Below the pieces are notes generated by a model. The model had not been told where the DNA came from and did no database searches. It saw nothing but the letters and a program-made list of their open reading frames with translations. Positions 55,918 through 64,000 of a DNA stretch of 64,000 bases are shown one piece after another. The DNA comes from Xylocopilactobacillus apicola. GTDB taxonomy: Bacteria > Bacillota > Bacilli > Lactobacillales > Lactobacillaceae. The translations under genes were made by a program, and so were the position numbers. Each line of letters starts with the position of its first letter. Position 1 is the first letter of the stretch. The DNA lies in NCBI RefSeq assembly GCF_033095985.1, contig NZ_AP026802.1, positions 2,170,001 through 2,234,000 on the forward strand, read 5' to 3'.

Positions 55918-56011
55918 TTGTTTCTCCTTAAGATGCCTAAAGTACATCCTACCCAAAAAATTGCTTGCTGTACATCACAATTTCATTTCTTTTTGAAATA
56001 AAGGATAAAGA

Positions 56012-56040
56012 TTTGTAATCCCCATAAGACTATTAACCAA
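56012..56040 (-). promoter_or_regulatory. Possible promoter of gene D
   Basis: On the minus strand, TTGGTT (56035-56040) and TACAAA (56012-56017) are separated by 17 bp, with a leader of about 90 nt. The remaining 55918-56190 spacer is AT-rich and shows nothing else. Confidence 0.4.
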
Positions 56041-56171
56041 TTTAAACCCAACGAATAAAGATAACAAAAATAGATTTTTCAAAAAATTTAATACTCATCC
56101 ACATAAAAAGCCGTTTTCAAAATAAGATTAACCGATTAATTTTTAGTTAAAGAAGAAATTCGAAAAAAATA

Positions 56172-56199
56172 ATTACAATTTCTCAGATTATGTTATAAT
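56172..56199 (+). promoter_or_regulatory. Promoter of the first KxYKxGKxW protein gene
   Basis: ATTACA (56172-56177), 16 bp, then TGT-TATAAT (extended -10, 56194-56199), about 50 nt before the start. Confidence 0.65.
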
Positions 56200-56252
56200 G
56201 CATTCTTGTAAGTATGATTTTATTATAGCTTAAAATTTAGGAGGATTTATAT

Positions 56253-59200
56253 TTGAAACTTAATAGAAACAATCATTTTAAGATGGACGCAAAAGTTCAT
56301 TATAAGATGTATAAATCAGGTAAAAGCTGGGTAATTGCTGGAATTACTTCCTTTGGCCTTTTACTTGCTCTTGGTTCGCCTGCATCATCAGTTAAGGCTG
56401 ACACAAAAGCAAGTCTAGCACCAATGGTATCAAACATCGGTACTGCCAAAAATTCAGAGATAACACGTAATTTTAGTGGCAACCCATTGCTTAGAGATTC
56501 AAGCAAAACTTTTGCTGAGCAATATGGAACACCGTTAAATTCCACAAATTCTGCTCCGATTTACGGCGAAGTTAAAACCGGCAAAACTTCTACATTACGT
56601 TATTTTTATGGTGATGGACAACAAAGCCACCCTTTGTCGACTCTTTACTATAGTGATCCTACTGGTCAAATGAGCGGGGGAAGAAATGTTTCGTTGTATG
56701 GAGCACTAGCTAATTTCAATGTAGTGGACAATGGCCAAGTAATTAGTAACGCCCTATATAATTATGGTTCTCAGCGCGGAAGAATTAAGATTGGGATTAA
56801 TAATAATATTCAAACCCTGGCTGCCCCAATTGAAGGAGGTCAAAAACTTTGGTATGTGGGAAGTGAGAATGGTGGTTTGCCATCTGATCCCTTGAATCCG
56901 AGATTAAATAAGACTTTAATTGCAAAGTATTCTTCTGATTACCTGATCAATGGAAAAACTTATACCATTGATTATACCCAAACTTTTAAACCAATGGGTA
57001 GTTATGTCAACTATACAATTTCTGCAAGAAATGTTACTGGTCTAAATAGTAGTAACCCTAATGATCCATCCAATGATATAAAGGGATTATTCTTTGAATC
57101 AGATTTTGACACTTTGTTCATGCATGAGGACGATAGCGCACCAATGTACTATATTGCTGATAATGCCGGTCTATATAGTCGTGGTCATGATAAAAACGGG
57201 ACTTATTATCGACTAAATTATTACTTTACTGCTCCAACAGCTCCAACTGGTTGGAAGAGCCCAAATAACGCTTATTCTGATGCAAAAAATGTTTTTGACC
57301 AAACTCCAGATTCTTTAGGAAGCAAAGTGCCTCAGGGGAAAACACCACATAAAGAAGGAGATTTAGCGACTACTGCAACAGGCTCAGACAATGGTTATGA
57401 TCCAGGCTTATTTATGATTTGGAAAGGTCAAGATCTAAAAGCTGGTGAGTCTCGCGAACTCAGCTATCAAACTGGGTTGGATAAAGAAGGAGAAAAATTC
57501 GATACTCCTAAAGTTACACTTGACAAATCATCTGATGATTATGCGGGTGAAGATTACGAAGTTACTGGAAAAGTTTCTGATAGTGACACTTCAGCTTTGC
57601 CTTTGAAATACTACTACATTCTTGATGGCGCGAATCCGGTTGAATTTACAGGACCTACTTTAACCGATAGTTCAGAAAAATCTTTTAAGTTTACGATTAA
57701 AAAATCTGAATTTACGACAGTTTCAGCTACGCACCAGGTAACAGTTTATGCTGTTGACAAAAACAATGTAACGTCACCTACTGTGTTTTTAAAATTAAAT
57801 TCATTAGCTCATGTCGATACTAAACCAATTGATTTAGTTATTGATGAAAAGTTCGATAAATTTGCTGGCTTTAATGGTGGAACTAAAAATGATGGAACTA
57901 TATTAGCGCCAAATGATGTTTCTCATGTTGATGCAACCGTAGTTGATATAAAGACTAATCAAACGGTTAAGGAAAATGATTATGCAAAGATAACTGCGTC
58001 CGCCAACAAAGATCAATACGAAGTTCAATACGTTTATACATACACTGATGCTGCTGGAAATAATAAAACTACTACAGCAAAATCTCCAATAACAGTAATC
58101 GTTCCACCAACAATTAAGGCCAAACCTATTGATATCATGGTTGGTTCCACTTTTGATAAAAATGCTGGATTTGATAAGGGTACTGGCATGAATGGATTAC
58201 CACTGGATATGATTACAAATGAAAAAGACATCGATGTAGTAGTTACAGATTCCAATAACCAAACAATTACTGATCTATCCAATATTACTAAAAAACCAGG
58301 CAATTACACGATCACTTATACTTATAACTATCAATTTGGTGGTAACAAGAATGTCAGTGATTCTGCTAAGCTAACAGTAATGGCTGAACCAACTATTGTT
58401 CCTCAAGATGTTAACTTATTCGTAAATGATACGTTTGATAAGTTTGATGGTTACAAGGAAGGAACTGATATTAAGGGTGATCAACTTAAACATGACGATG
58501 TTACAGTAGTAATTACTGATTCTGACGATAATGATAAAGTAGTTACAGATCCAAGCACAGTTACTAAAAAAGCTGGTAACTATAAGATCACTTATACTTA
58601 TACTTATACTTACAACAATAACCCGGTACCAGTTGTCAAAGTTTCAAACGTTAGCGTTGTTGCAGGTAACGATGCTAAGCGTGGTGCAGATTTCTCCTTA
58701 AATGATCCAACTTATTACGTTGGAGATCCGTTTAAACCTGCCGATGGCTTTAAGGAAGGTCGCAAGAACGGTACTGATAAGATGAAGGCCGGCGATCTAC
58801 AGGCAACTCTTGATGGAACACCAGTAACTGATCAAAATACTGTTACCCAAAGTGAAGGTACAAAAACTATTAAATATGACTATTATTATGGTAATAATGG
58901 TCAAAGTATTAGTAAAAATACTAGTGTTAAGGTTATTGCACGGAAACATATTACTTTAAACTATGTTGATCAACATGGTAAATCAATTGATACCAACTTA
59001 TTAACAGGTTTAAGGCATGGTGAGCAGTCTGGGGCTTATGGTTCAGATTTAGGATTTGAAGCAGCTCCAAAACTATCTTTCAATAACAAGGATTATTATA
59101 AATTCGATCACGCTGATATTAGTGGTACAACTGAAACTGATCTTTCAAAAATTAAGTTTGGTGATAAAGATATCCAAATAAATCTTGTCTATAAAGGATT

Positions 59201-61544
59201 AGATGCAAGCAGTATAGATGTTAACTTTAAAGACATAAATAATCCAAATGCCACTTTCACTCCTGCTCCGACTTCGGGTAAAACGGGTGATAAGCTAGAC
59301 GTTGCAAAAATTGACCTTCCTAACGGATATCATATTGCTTCTTCTACTGAATTAAATGGCAAAACCGATTCAGCAGGCAACGATCTTAAACAACCGGATG
59401 TTTCATTTACAGCTGGATCTCAAAACACAACCGTTTGGATCGTAGGCGATACTATTTCTAAAGGTGATAATAATGCATTGATCGTTCACTATTATGTCAA
59501 AGATCCAAGTAGTACAGATGCAGATCCAAAACCGGCAAAGGATAAAGTCGGCAAGATAGTAACACTTAAAGACGATGTTGAATTTGGTGGTCGAGTTGGC
59601 GATAATCAGGATCTTTTAGCTAAAGACCAAACAATTAAAGGATACACATTAATAACTGGTGATCAACATTATACTTTCAAGCCAGCTAAAGATGCTAATG
59701 GTAATCCTACAAATAAAGATGAAATTACTTTCTACTATAAGGCAAATACGCAAACAAACATCACAGTAGATTTTGTTAATATCAATGGTGCTGGCAAAGA
59801 TATCGTTGGTAATATCACTCCTCAGAACCACTTCACAGGGGATGAATTAGATTTACGTAATGATCCAGAAATCAAGAGTGCAATACCAAATGGATATCAA
59901 TTGGCAACTGATCCTGAATTGAAGGATAAGGGATTAACAAGACCCCAAAACCCAACATATGGAACAGAAGCTCCAAAAGAAAATCCAATTGTTTATGTAA
60001 TTGGTAAAGAAACTACTGCAAGTAATGCATTAACTGTTCATCATAAGGTTAAAGGACCGAATAACACTGAAATAGATATTCCAGGAATGCCTGATATCAC
60101 AATGAATGGACGTGTTGGCGAAACTATCAAGGTTCAACCAACAGCACCAATAGCAGGGTATACTTTAGCTTCTGAATCTAAAGAGATAGCTTATAAGTTT
60201 AAGCCTGATAGTACAGGAGAAATTACTTTCTACTACACAGCGAATGAACAAAGCAACGTTACAATTAAATTTGTAAACGCGAAGAATGGTAAGACTGTTA
60301 AGACTGATTCTCCAAAGGGTAAGACTGGCGATACTTTAGATCTTACAAGCAAAACTGCTGGAAGTTATATTGATAACACGCTGAAACAAACGGGTTATCA
60401 CTATGCAGAAAATGGTGAACTGAATGGTAATAAACAACCAGATAAAAACCTAGAGTTCTCAACAACTCCACAGACACAAACTGTATATGTAGCAGGAGAT
60501 GTAGTTGATGGTACAAGTCATGCATCAAGCAGAGTAACGGTTCATCATTATCTTAAAGGCACAACAAAAAATGTACCTAGAATGACTGATACTTATAAAG
60601 GTGGCATAATCGGAGATAACGTAACAGTTAGTCCAGATGATCCAGAACAAAAAGCACCTGCAGGCTATACAATTGTTCCAAACCAACAACCTGATACATG
60701 GGAACTAACAGCTGATGGCGGACATGAAGTTACTTATTACTATACAGCCGATTCAATAGATAACATTTCAATCCAATTTGTAAATGCTTCCGATCCTACG
60801 AAGAAAGTAGGTATGCCATATATCCCATCAGGACATGTAACCGGCGACAACTTAAAGGTAGATAGTGACGAGGTCAAAGGACATGTTCCAGCAGGATATC
60901 ATGTAGCAAGTAAAGCTGAGTTAGATGATTTGGGAAGTAGTTTGACGCAACCAGAATTAGTGTATGGTGTTACAAGTGGAGTTCAGACAGTTTATGTTAT
61001 TGGTGAAGCACAAAGTAATATTACAGTTCACTTTTTAGATGCTAAAACGTTGAAAGAACTCGGAACTGTAACTCCAAAAGAGAATCCTGATTCAAATTCT
61101 AATCCTAAAGCCTCTTATAGGACGGGAGATGTATTAAAATTAGATGCTGCAAGTAATTATGTTTCGGACTTTATTAATGCTCATACGGGCTACTCCTATA
61201 CATCTAATAGTGAGTTATCAAGTATGAATCTGAAACAGCCAGAAAATCCAACATATACAACTCAATCTCAAGATATAAATGTGTATTTGAGCCCTCAATC
61301 AAAGGCAACACATATTTTGAAAGTTATACATAAGGAACAACTTCCTTCAACAAGAGGTGTTAGAGGATTAAAAGACTTCCAAACTTCTATAGAGGAGGGT
61401 TCAGATTATGACTTTGATATTAATGACAGTGCACATAAAGCACCGAGAGGCTATACATTGATACCGGGTCAGGAAAGTAAGCTGAAAGGAACTATGGGTA
61501 CTGACGGCAAAGAAATAATCCTGTATTACGCAAAGATTCGTTAG
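56253..61544 (+). CDS. Giant KxYKxGKxW secreted protein with Ig-like and MucBP-type repeats
   Basis: 1763 residues, starting at TTG with AGGAGG 8 nt upstream. The signal carries the KxYKxGKxW motif (KMYKSGKSW, 18-26) and probably ends at VKA49. Residues 60-410 form a folded N-terminal domain I do not recognise. Four Ig-like repeats start at about 521, 623, 716 and 817 (pattern: xxxVxxxFDKxxGFxxGT). From about 898 on there is a long series of MucBP-like units (starts near 898, 987, 1075, 1170, 1261, 1336, 1430, 1504, 1589, 1690) with motifs such as LNYVDQHGKSI and VHYYVKDP. An internal LPSTRG is not a sortase signal, and no C-terminal anchor is seen. KxYKxGKxW proteins often leave by the accessory Sec route; no such genes are in this window. 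Confidence 0.85.
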   Translation: MKLNRNNHFKMDAKVHYKMYKSGKSWVIAGITSFGLLLALGSPASSVKADTKASLAPMVSNIGTAKNSEITRNFSGNPLLRDSSKTFAEQYGTPLNSTNSAPIYGEVKTGKTSTLRYFYGDGQQSHPLSTLYYSDPTGQMSGGRNVSLYGALANFNVVDNGQVISNALYNYGSQRGRIKIGINNNIQTLAAPIEGGQKLWYVGSENGGLPSDPLNPRLNKTLIAKYSSDYLINGKTYTIDYTQTFKPMGSYVNYTISARNVTGLNSSNPNDPSNDIKGLFFESDFDTLFMHEDDSAPMYYIADNAGLYSRGHDKNGTYYRLNYYFTAPTAPTGWKSPNNAYSDAKNVFDQTPDSLGSKVPQGKTPHKEGDLATTATGSDNGYDPGLFMIWKGQDLKAGESRELSYQTGLDKEGEKFDTPKVTLDKSSDDYAGEDYEVTGKVSDSDTSALPLKYYYILDGANPVEFTGPTLTDSSEKSFKFTIKKSEFTTVSATHQVTVYAVDKNNVTSPTVFLKLNSLAHVDTKPIDLVIDEKFDKFAGFNGGTKNDGTILAPNDVSHVDATVVDIKTNQTVKENDYAKITASANKDQYEVQYVYTYTDAAGNNKTTTAKSPITVIVPPTIKAKPIDIMVGSTFDKNAGFDKGTGMNGLPLDMITNEKDIDVVVTDSNNQTITDLSNITKKPGNYTITYTYNYQFGGNKNVSDSAKLTVMAEPTIVPQDVNLFVNDTFDKFDGYKEGTDIKGDQLKHDDVTVVITDSDDNDKVVTDPSTVTKKAGNYKITYTYTYTYNNNPVPVVKVSNVSVVAGNDAKRGADFSLNDPTYYVGDPFKPADGFKEGRKNGTDKMKAGDLQATLDGTPVTDQNTVTQSEGTKTIKYDYYYGNNGQSISKNTSVKVIARKHITLNYVDQHGKSIDTNLLTGLRHGEQSGAYGSDLGFEAAPKLSFNNKDYYKFDHADISGTTETDLSKIKFGDKDIQINLVYKGLDASSIDVNFKDINNPNATFTPAPTSGKTGDKLDVAKIDLPNGYHIASSTELNGKTDSAGNDLKQPDVSFTAGSQNTTVWIVGDTISKGDNNALIVHYYVKDPSSTDADPKPAKDKVGKIVTLKDDVEFGGRVGDNQDLLAKDQTIKGYTLITGDQHYTFKPAKDANGNPTNKDEITFYYKANTQTNITVDFVNINGAGKDIVGNITPQNHFTGDELDLRNDPEIKSAIPNGYQLATDPELKDKGLTRPQNPTYGTEAPKENPIVYVIGKETTASNALTVHHKVKGPNNTEIDIPGMPDITMNGRVGETIKVQPTAPIAGYTLASESKEIAYKFKPDSTGEITFYYTANEQSNVTIKFVNAKNGKTVKTDSPKGKTGDTLDLTSKTAGSYIDNTLKQTGYHYAENGELNGNKQPDKNLEFSTTPQTQTVYVAGDVVDGTSHASSRVTVHHYLKGTTKNVPRMTDTYKGGIIGDNVTVSPDDPEQKAPAGYTIVPNQQPDTWELTADGGHEVTYYYTADSIDNISIQFVNASDPTKKVGMPYIPSGHVTGDNLKVDSDEVKGHVPAGYHVASKAELDDLGSSLTQPELVYGVTSGVQTVYVIGEAQSNITVHFLDAKTLKELGTVTPKENPDSNSNPKASYRTGDVLKLDAASNYVSDFINAHTGYSYTSNSELSSMNLKQPENPTYTTQSQDINVYLSPQSKATHILKVIHKEQLPSTRGVRGLKDFQTSIEEGSDYDFDINDSAHKAPRGYTLIPGQESKLKGTMGTDGKEIILYYAKIR

Positions 61545-61602
61545 AACTGGGTTTTAGCACAAGCTAAATACAAGAGTTCATAACATAAGTACCAAAGAAA
61601 GA

Positions 61603-61642
61603 AGCTTCCAAGACAGTCGAGAGACTGAATTGGGAGCTTTTT
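61603..61642 (+). terminator. Terminator of the first KxYKxGKxW gene
   Basis: AGCTTCCAA / TTGGGAGCT (one U-G pair) plus five T. Confidence 0.8.
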
Positions 61643-61689
61643 GTGTTGCGTAAATTTTTTTTCTTAAAACATATTATTTAGCAAAAACG

Positions 61690-61719
61690 TTAACCTTAAA
61701 CCTTGTTTAATGTTAGAAT
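61690..61719 (+). promoter_or_regulatory. Promoter of the second KxYKxGKxW gene
   Basis: TTAACC (61690-61695), 18 bp, then TGT-TAGAAT (-10 at 61714-61719), about 50 nt before the GTG start. Confidence 0.5.
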
Positions 61720-61769
61720 GTTATGGTAGGTATTGTAGTTTTGAAGATGATTAAAGAAGGAGTTTTTTA

Positions 61770-64000
61770 GTGAAGGATAAAAGAAGTTATGTGGACGAGA
61801 AAGTCCATTTTAAGATGTATAAATCGGGGAAATTGTGGTTAGTTGCAGGTATTACCACATTAGCTCTTGGTGCTGGAATGGATTTGGGGTCAAATCCAGT
61901 GAAGGCTGATTCTCTTCCTGTACGTCCATTGATTAGTAGCAACACTGGCTCTGCGTTGAGTTCAAATCCGTTTCTAACTCGCGATGGCACTAATATTGGA
62001 AACATTGATGTCACTCCCGCAAATTTTGGTGATTACTTCAAGGTTAACGGGGATGCAAAATGGGATCCAACTAATGCTACTCTCACATTAACCGAAGATA
62101 AAAAGGGTCAAACCGGGAATGCGACTTTAAAAACTAAGATCAGCGTTAATGATGATTTCCACTTAAAAGGAGAAGTCAATTTAGGTAATAAGAGCAGGGG
62201 TGCAGGTGGAGCCGACGGGATCGGTATTGCATTCCATACTGGTGAAAATTCAGAAATTGGCGTTGCTGGAGGTTGTTTAGGGCTCGGGGGTCTGCCCAAT
62301 GGGTTCGGATTTAAACTGGATACCTATTGGAATTCTGCTGGAGTTTATGGCAGTAATGCTGGATATGATGATGATCCACAGGATTTTAATAAACCTCAGA
62401 GCGCATTTGGTGCGTTTGCTCATAATGTAATCAAAAATGGCATATCAACCGTTGTAACTTATGATGGAGATGATGCTAAAGCTTTTAAGATTTCGGAACC
62501 GAATAATAATAGTTTTTTGCCAATCGAAGCTGATTATTCAGGCACCACTCACGAATTAAAAATTACATATGATGGGCACACTTGGACTAAGAAGATTGAT
62601 GAAGACAAGTGGATTCCGGAAGGAACTACATCACTTTCATTTGTAATTTCTGGCTCTACGGGTGGCAGTTGGAACCTCCAGCAATTCAAATTAAAGAATT
62701 TCGAATATACTGGCTATGGAGTGCTTAACAATAAATTTGTCGGACCTGATGGTAAAACAGAAGTTGGTACAATTCCTCAGGCAAACGCAAAGGTTGGCGA
62801 CGATATTTCTTTAACCGATGCTGTTGATAAAATTAAAGCTATTGAGCAAGCAGGCACATATTATTTCGATAAGGCTACTTATTCAAATGATGACGGAAAA
62901 CCCGAAAAAGATTTTGACCTAACTACTCATTCTTCTGTTAAAGCGACGGAAGCGCCTCAAACGATTACTTATAAGTTTGCTAAGAATCAGGCTAGTATCC
63001 AAACAAAACCTATTACAATGTATGAAGGCGACACTGTGGATATGAGTAAGGGCTTCGATACTGCCAAAGACAAAGATGGAACAAGTTTAAGTTATGATGA
63101 CATCAGTAAATCTAGCACCGTTGGTGTTGATGGAAATACTACTGTAACTTATAGCTACACACCGACTGGCTACGGCAATGTTGCGCTAAAACCAGTTACT
63201 GCTAGTCCGAAAATTAATGTTATCGCGCGCAAAAAAATTACCATTAAATACGTTGATGCAAATGAAAACGCGATTGATAATAAATTATTAACTGGGATTA
63301 CTGAGGGTGATCAAACAGGAGCATATGGGTCAACTTTAGAATTTACTAAACCAGAGAAATTATCTCTAAATGATAAAGTCTATTATGAATTTGACCATGC
63401 TGTAATTACTGGAACAACAGAAACTGATCTTTCTAAGATTAAATTTGGCGATAATGATATTGAACTCAAATTATATTATAAAGGTGTTGCATCAGATGGT
63501 ATTAAGGTTAATTTTAAAGATGTCAACGATTCAAAGAAAGCTTTCGAACCTGTCACTATATCTGGTAAAGCCGGCGATAAATTAGTAGTCAATGATATTA
63601 AGGCGCCAAACGGTTATCATATTGCTGATCCTTCAAAAGAAAACTTGCCAGTGGGAACGTCGCAACCAGATATAGAGTTTGGAGCAGAGGCTTCCGAAAC
63701 TACCGTATATATCGTGGGTGACGATATTGCTGAAAATGATGACAATGCGTTGATTGTCCATTACTACCTTAAAGACAAGAACAGCAAAGATTTGAAGCCG
63801 GCTCTAAATGATGAAGGAAATCCGGTAACAGTTCATGATGATGTTAGAAAGGGCGGACGAGTAGGCCAAACAATTACACTTTCTTGTAACGATCAGCCAA
63901 CTGTTGCTGGGCATACCCTTGCAAGCAAAGATGACATTTCTTATGAGTTCAAGCCGAAGACCACTGGTAGCAAGCCTGGGGAAGTAACTTTCTATTACAC
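61770..64000 (+). CDS. KxYKxGKxW secreted protein with L-type-lectin-like domain, partial
   Basis: Open from a GTG at 61770 (RBS AAGAAGGAG) to the right edge; the end is missing. The signal motif is KMYKSGKLW (15-23) and cleavage is probably after VKA. Residues about 65-310 look like a bacterial L-type lectin domain: GADGIGIAFHTG, GLGGLPNGFGFKLDTYWN and a closing WNLQQFKLKNFEYTG. Then follow an Ig-like region and MucBP-like units (IKYVDANENAI, VNFKDVNDSKKAF, VHYYLKDKN) closely related to those of the preceding gene. It probably binds glycans outside the cell. The tandem arrangement with the previous gene suggests a duplication with a swapped N-terminal domain. Confidence 0.85.
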   Translation, partial: MKDKRSYVDEKVHFKMYKSGKLWLVAGITTLALGAGMDLGSNPVKADSLPVRPLISSNTGSALSSNPFLTRDGTNIGNIDVTPANFGDYFKVNGDAKWDPTNATLTLTEDKKGQTGNATLKTKISVNDDFHLKGEVNLGNKSRGAGGADGIGIAFHTGENSEIGVAGGCLGLGGLPNGFGFKLDTYWNSAGVYGSNAGYDDDPQDFNKPQSAFGAFAHNVIKNGISTVVTYDGDDAKAFKISEPNNNSFLPIEADYSGTTHELKITYDGHTWTKKIDEDKWIPEGTTSLSFVISGSTGGSWNLQQFKLKNFEYTGYGVLNNKFVGPDGKTEVGTIPQANAKVGDDISLTDAVDKIKAIEQAGTYYFDKATYSNDDGKPEKDFDLTTHSSVKATEAPQTITYKFAKNQASIQTKPITMYEGDTVDMSKGFDTAKDKDGTSLSYDDISKSSTVGVDGNTTVTYSYTPTGYGNVALKPVTASPKINVIARKKITIKYVDANENAIDNKLLTGITEGDQTGAYGSTLEFTKPEKLSLNDKVYYEFDHAVITGTTETDLSKIKFGDNDIELKLYYKGVASDGIKVNFKDVNDSKKAFEPVTISGKAGDKLVVNDIKAPNGYHIADPSKENLPVGTSQPDIEFGAEASETTVYIVGDDIAENDDNALIVHYYLKDKNSKDLKPALNDEGNPVTVHDDVRKGGRVGQTITLSCNDQPTVAGHTLASKDDISYEFKPKTTGSKPGEVTFYY

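Noticed and set aside
61341-61358. LPSTRG as a sortase sorting signal
   Set aside because: It is followed by about 65 residues of normal domain sequence, not by a hydrophobic segment and basic tail.

Overview
The window is AT-rich DNA from a low-GC Gram-positive bacterium, most likely a member of the Lactobacillaceae. The evidence is KxYKxGKxW-type signal peptides, MucBP and Mub-type repeats, SLAP-like C-terminal modules on giant secreted proteins, several PTS operons with CcpA (cre) boxes, and strong AGGAGG ribosome-binding sites. No rRNA, tRNA, CRISPR array or prophage was seen.

Left part (1-16.9 kb): a lipoprotein cut by the window edge, an orphan sugar-binding lipoprotein, a LOG-family nucleotide hydrolase and an Rpn-type PD-(D/E)XK nuclease. 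Next comes a hexitol operon (SDR dehydrogenase, mannitol EIICBA, polyol-phosphate dehydrogenase, HAD phosphatase) divergent from a DeoR-type repressor, with a promoter, palindromic operator and cre box in the shared intergenic region. It is followed by an orphan C5 DNA methyltransferase trailed by a broken gene, a MucBP-repeat protein that has no signal peptide, two small unknown genes, the remains of a DinJ-YafQ-like toxin-antitoxin pair, and a PBP4B-type serine hydrolase under a consensus promoter and a perfect cre box.

Middle part (17-38.5 kb): an IS3-family element abuts a headless copy (A) of a ~2000-residue surface protein. Two convergent ascorbate-type PTS operons follow. Each has a PRD regulator carrying its own EIIB and EIIA domains, so no separate EIIA gene is present. 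One operon ends in a transketolase, the other in a TrpA-like TIM-barrel protein. Two tandem BspA-type leucine-rich-repeat surface proteins come next.

Right part (38.6-64 kb): a second headless copy (B) of the giant protein, a MazEF module at its broken 5' end, an intact copy (C) with RBS and signal peptide, and a more divergent intact paralogue (D). Then come two giant KxYKxGKxW secreted proteins, the last running off the window and carrying an L-type-lectin-like domain.

The most notable feature is the A/B/C family. One expressible gene (C) and two promoterless, signal-less copies share apparently near-identical constant blocks separated by variable blocks. A is inverted relative to B and C, and MazEF lies between the directly repeated B and C. 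This layout suits a surface-antigen switching locus working by inversion or gene conversion. That function is an inference; the gene structures are seen directly. All similarity statements come from reading by eye, without alignment or database search.
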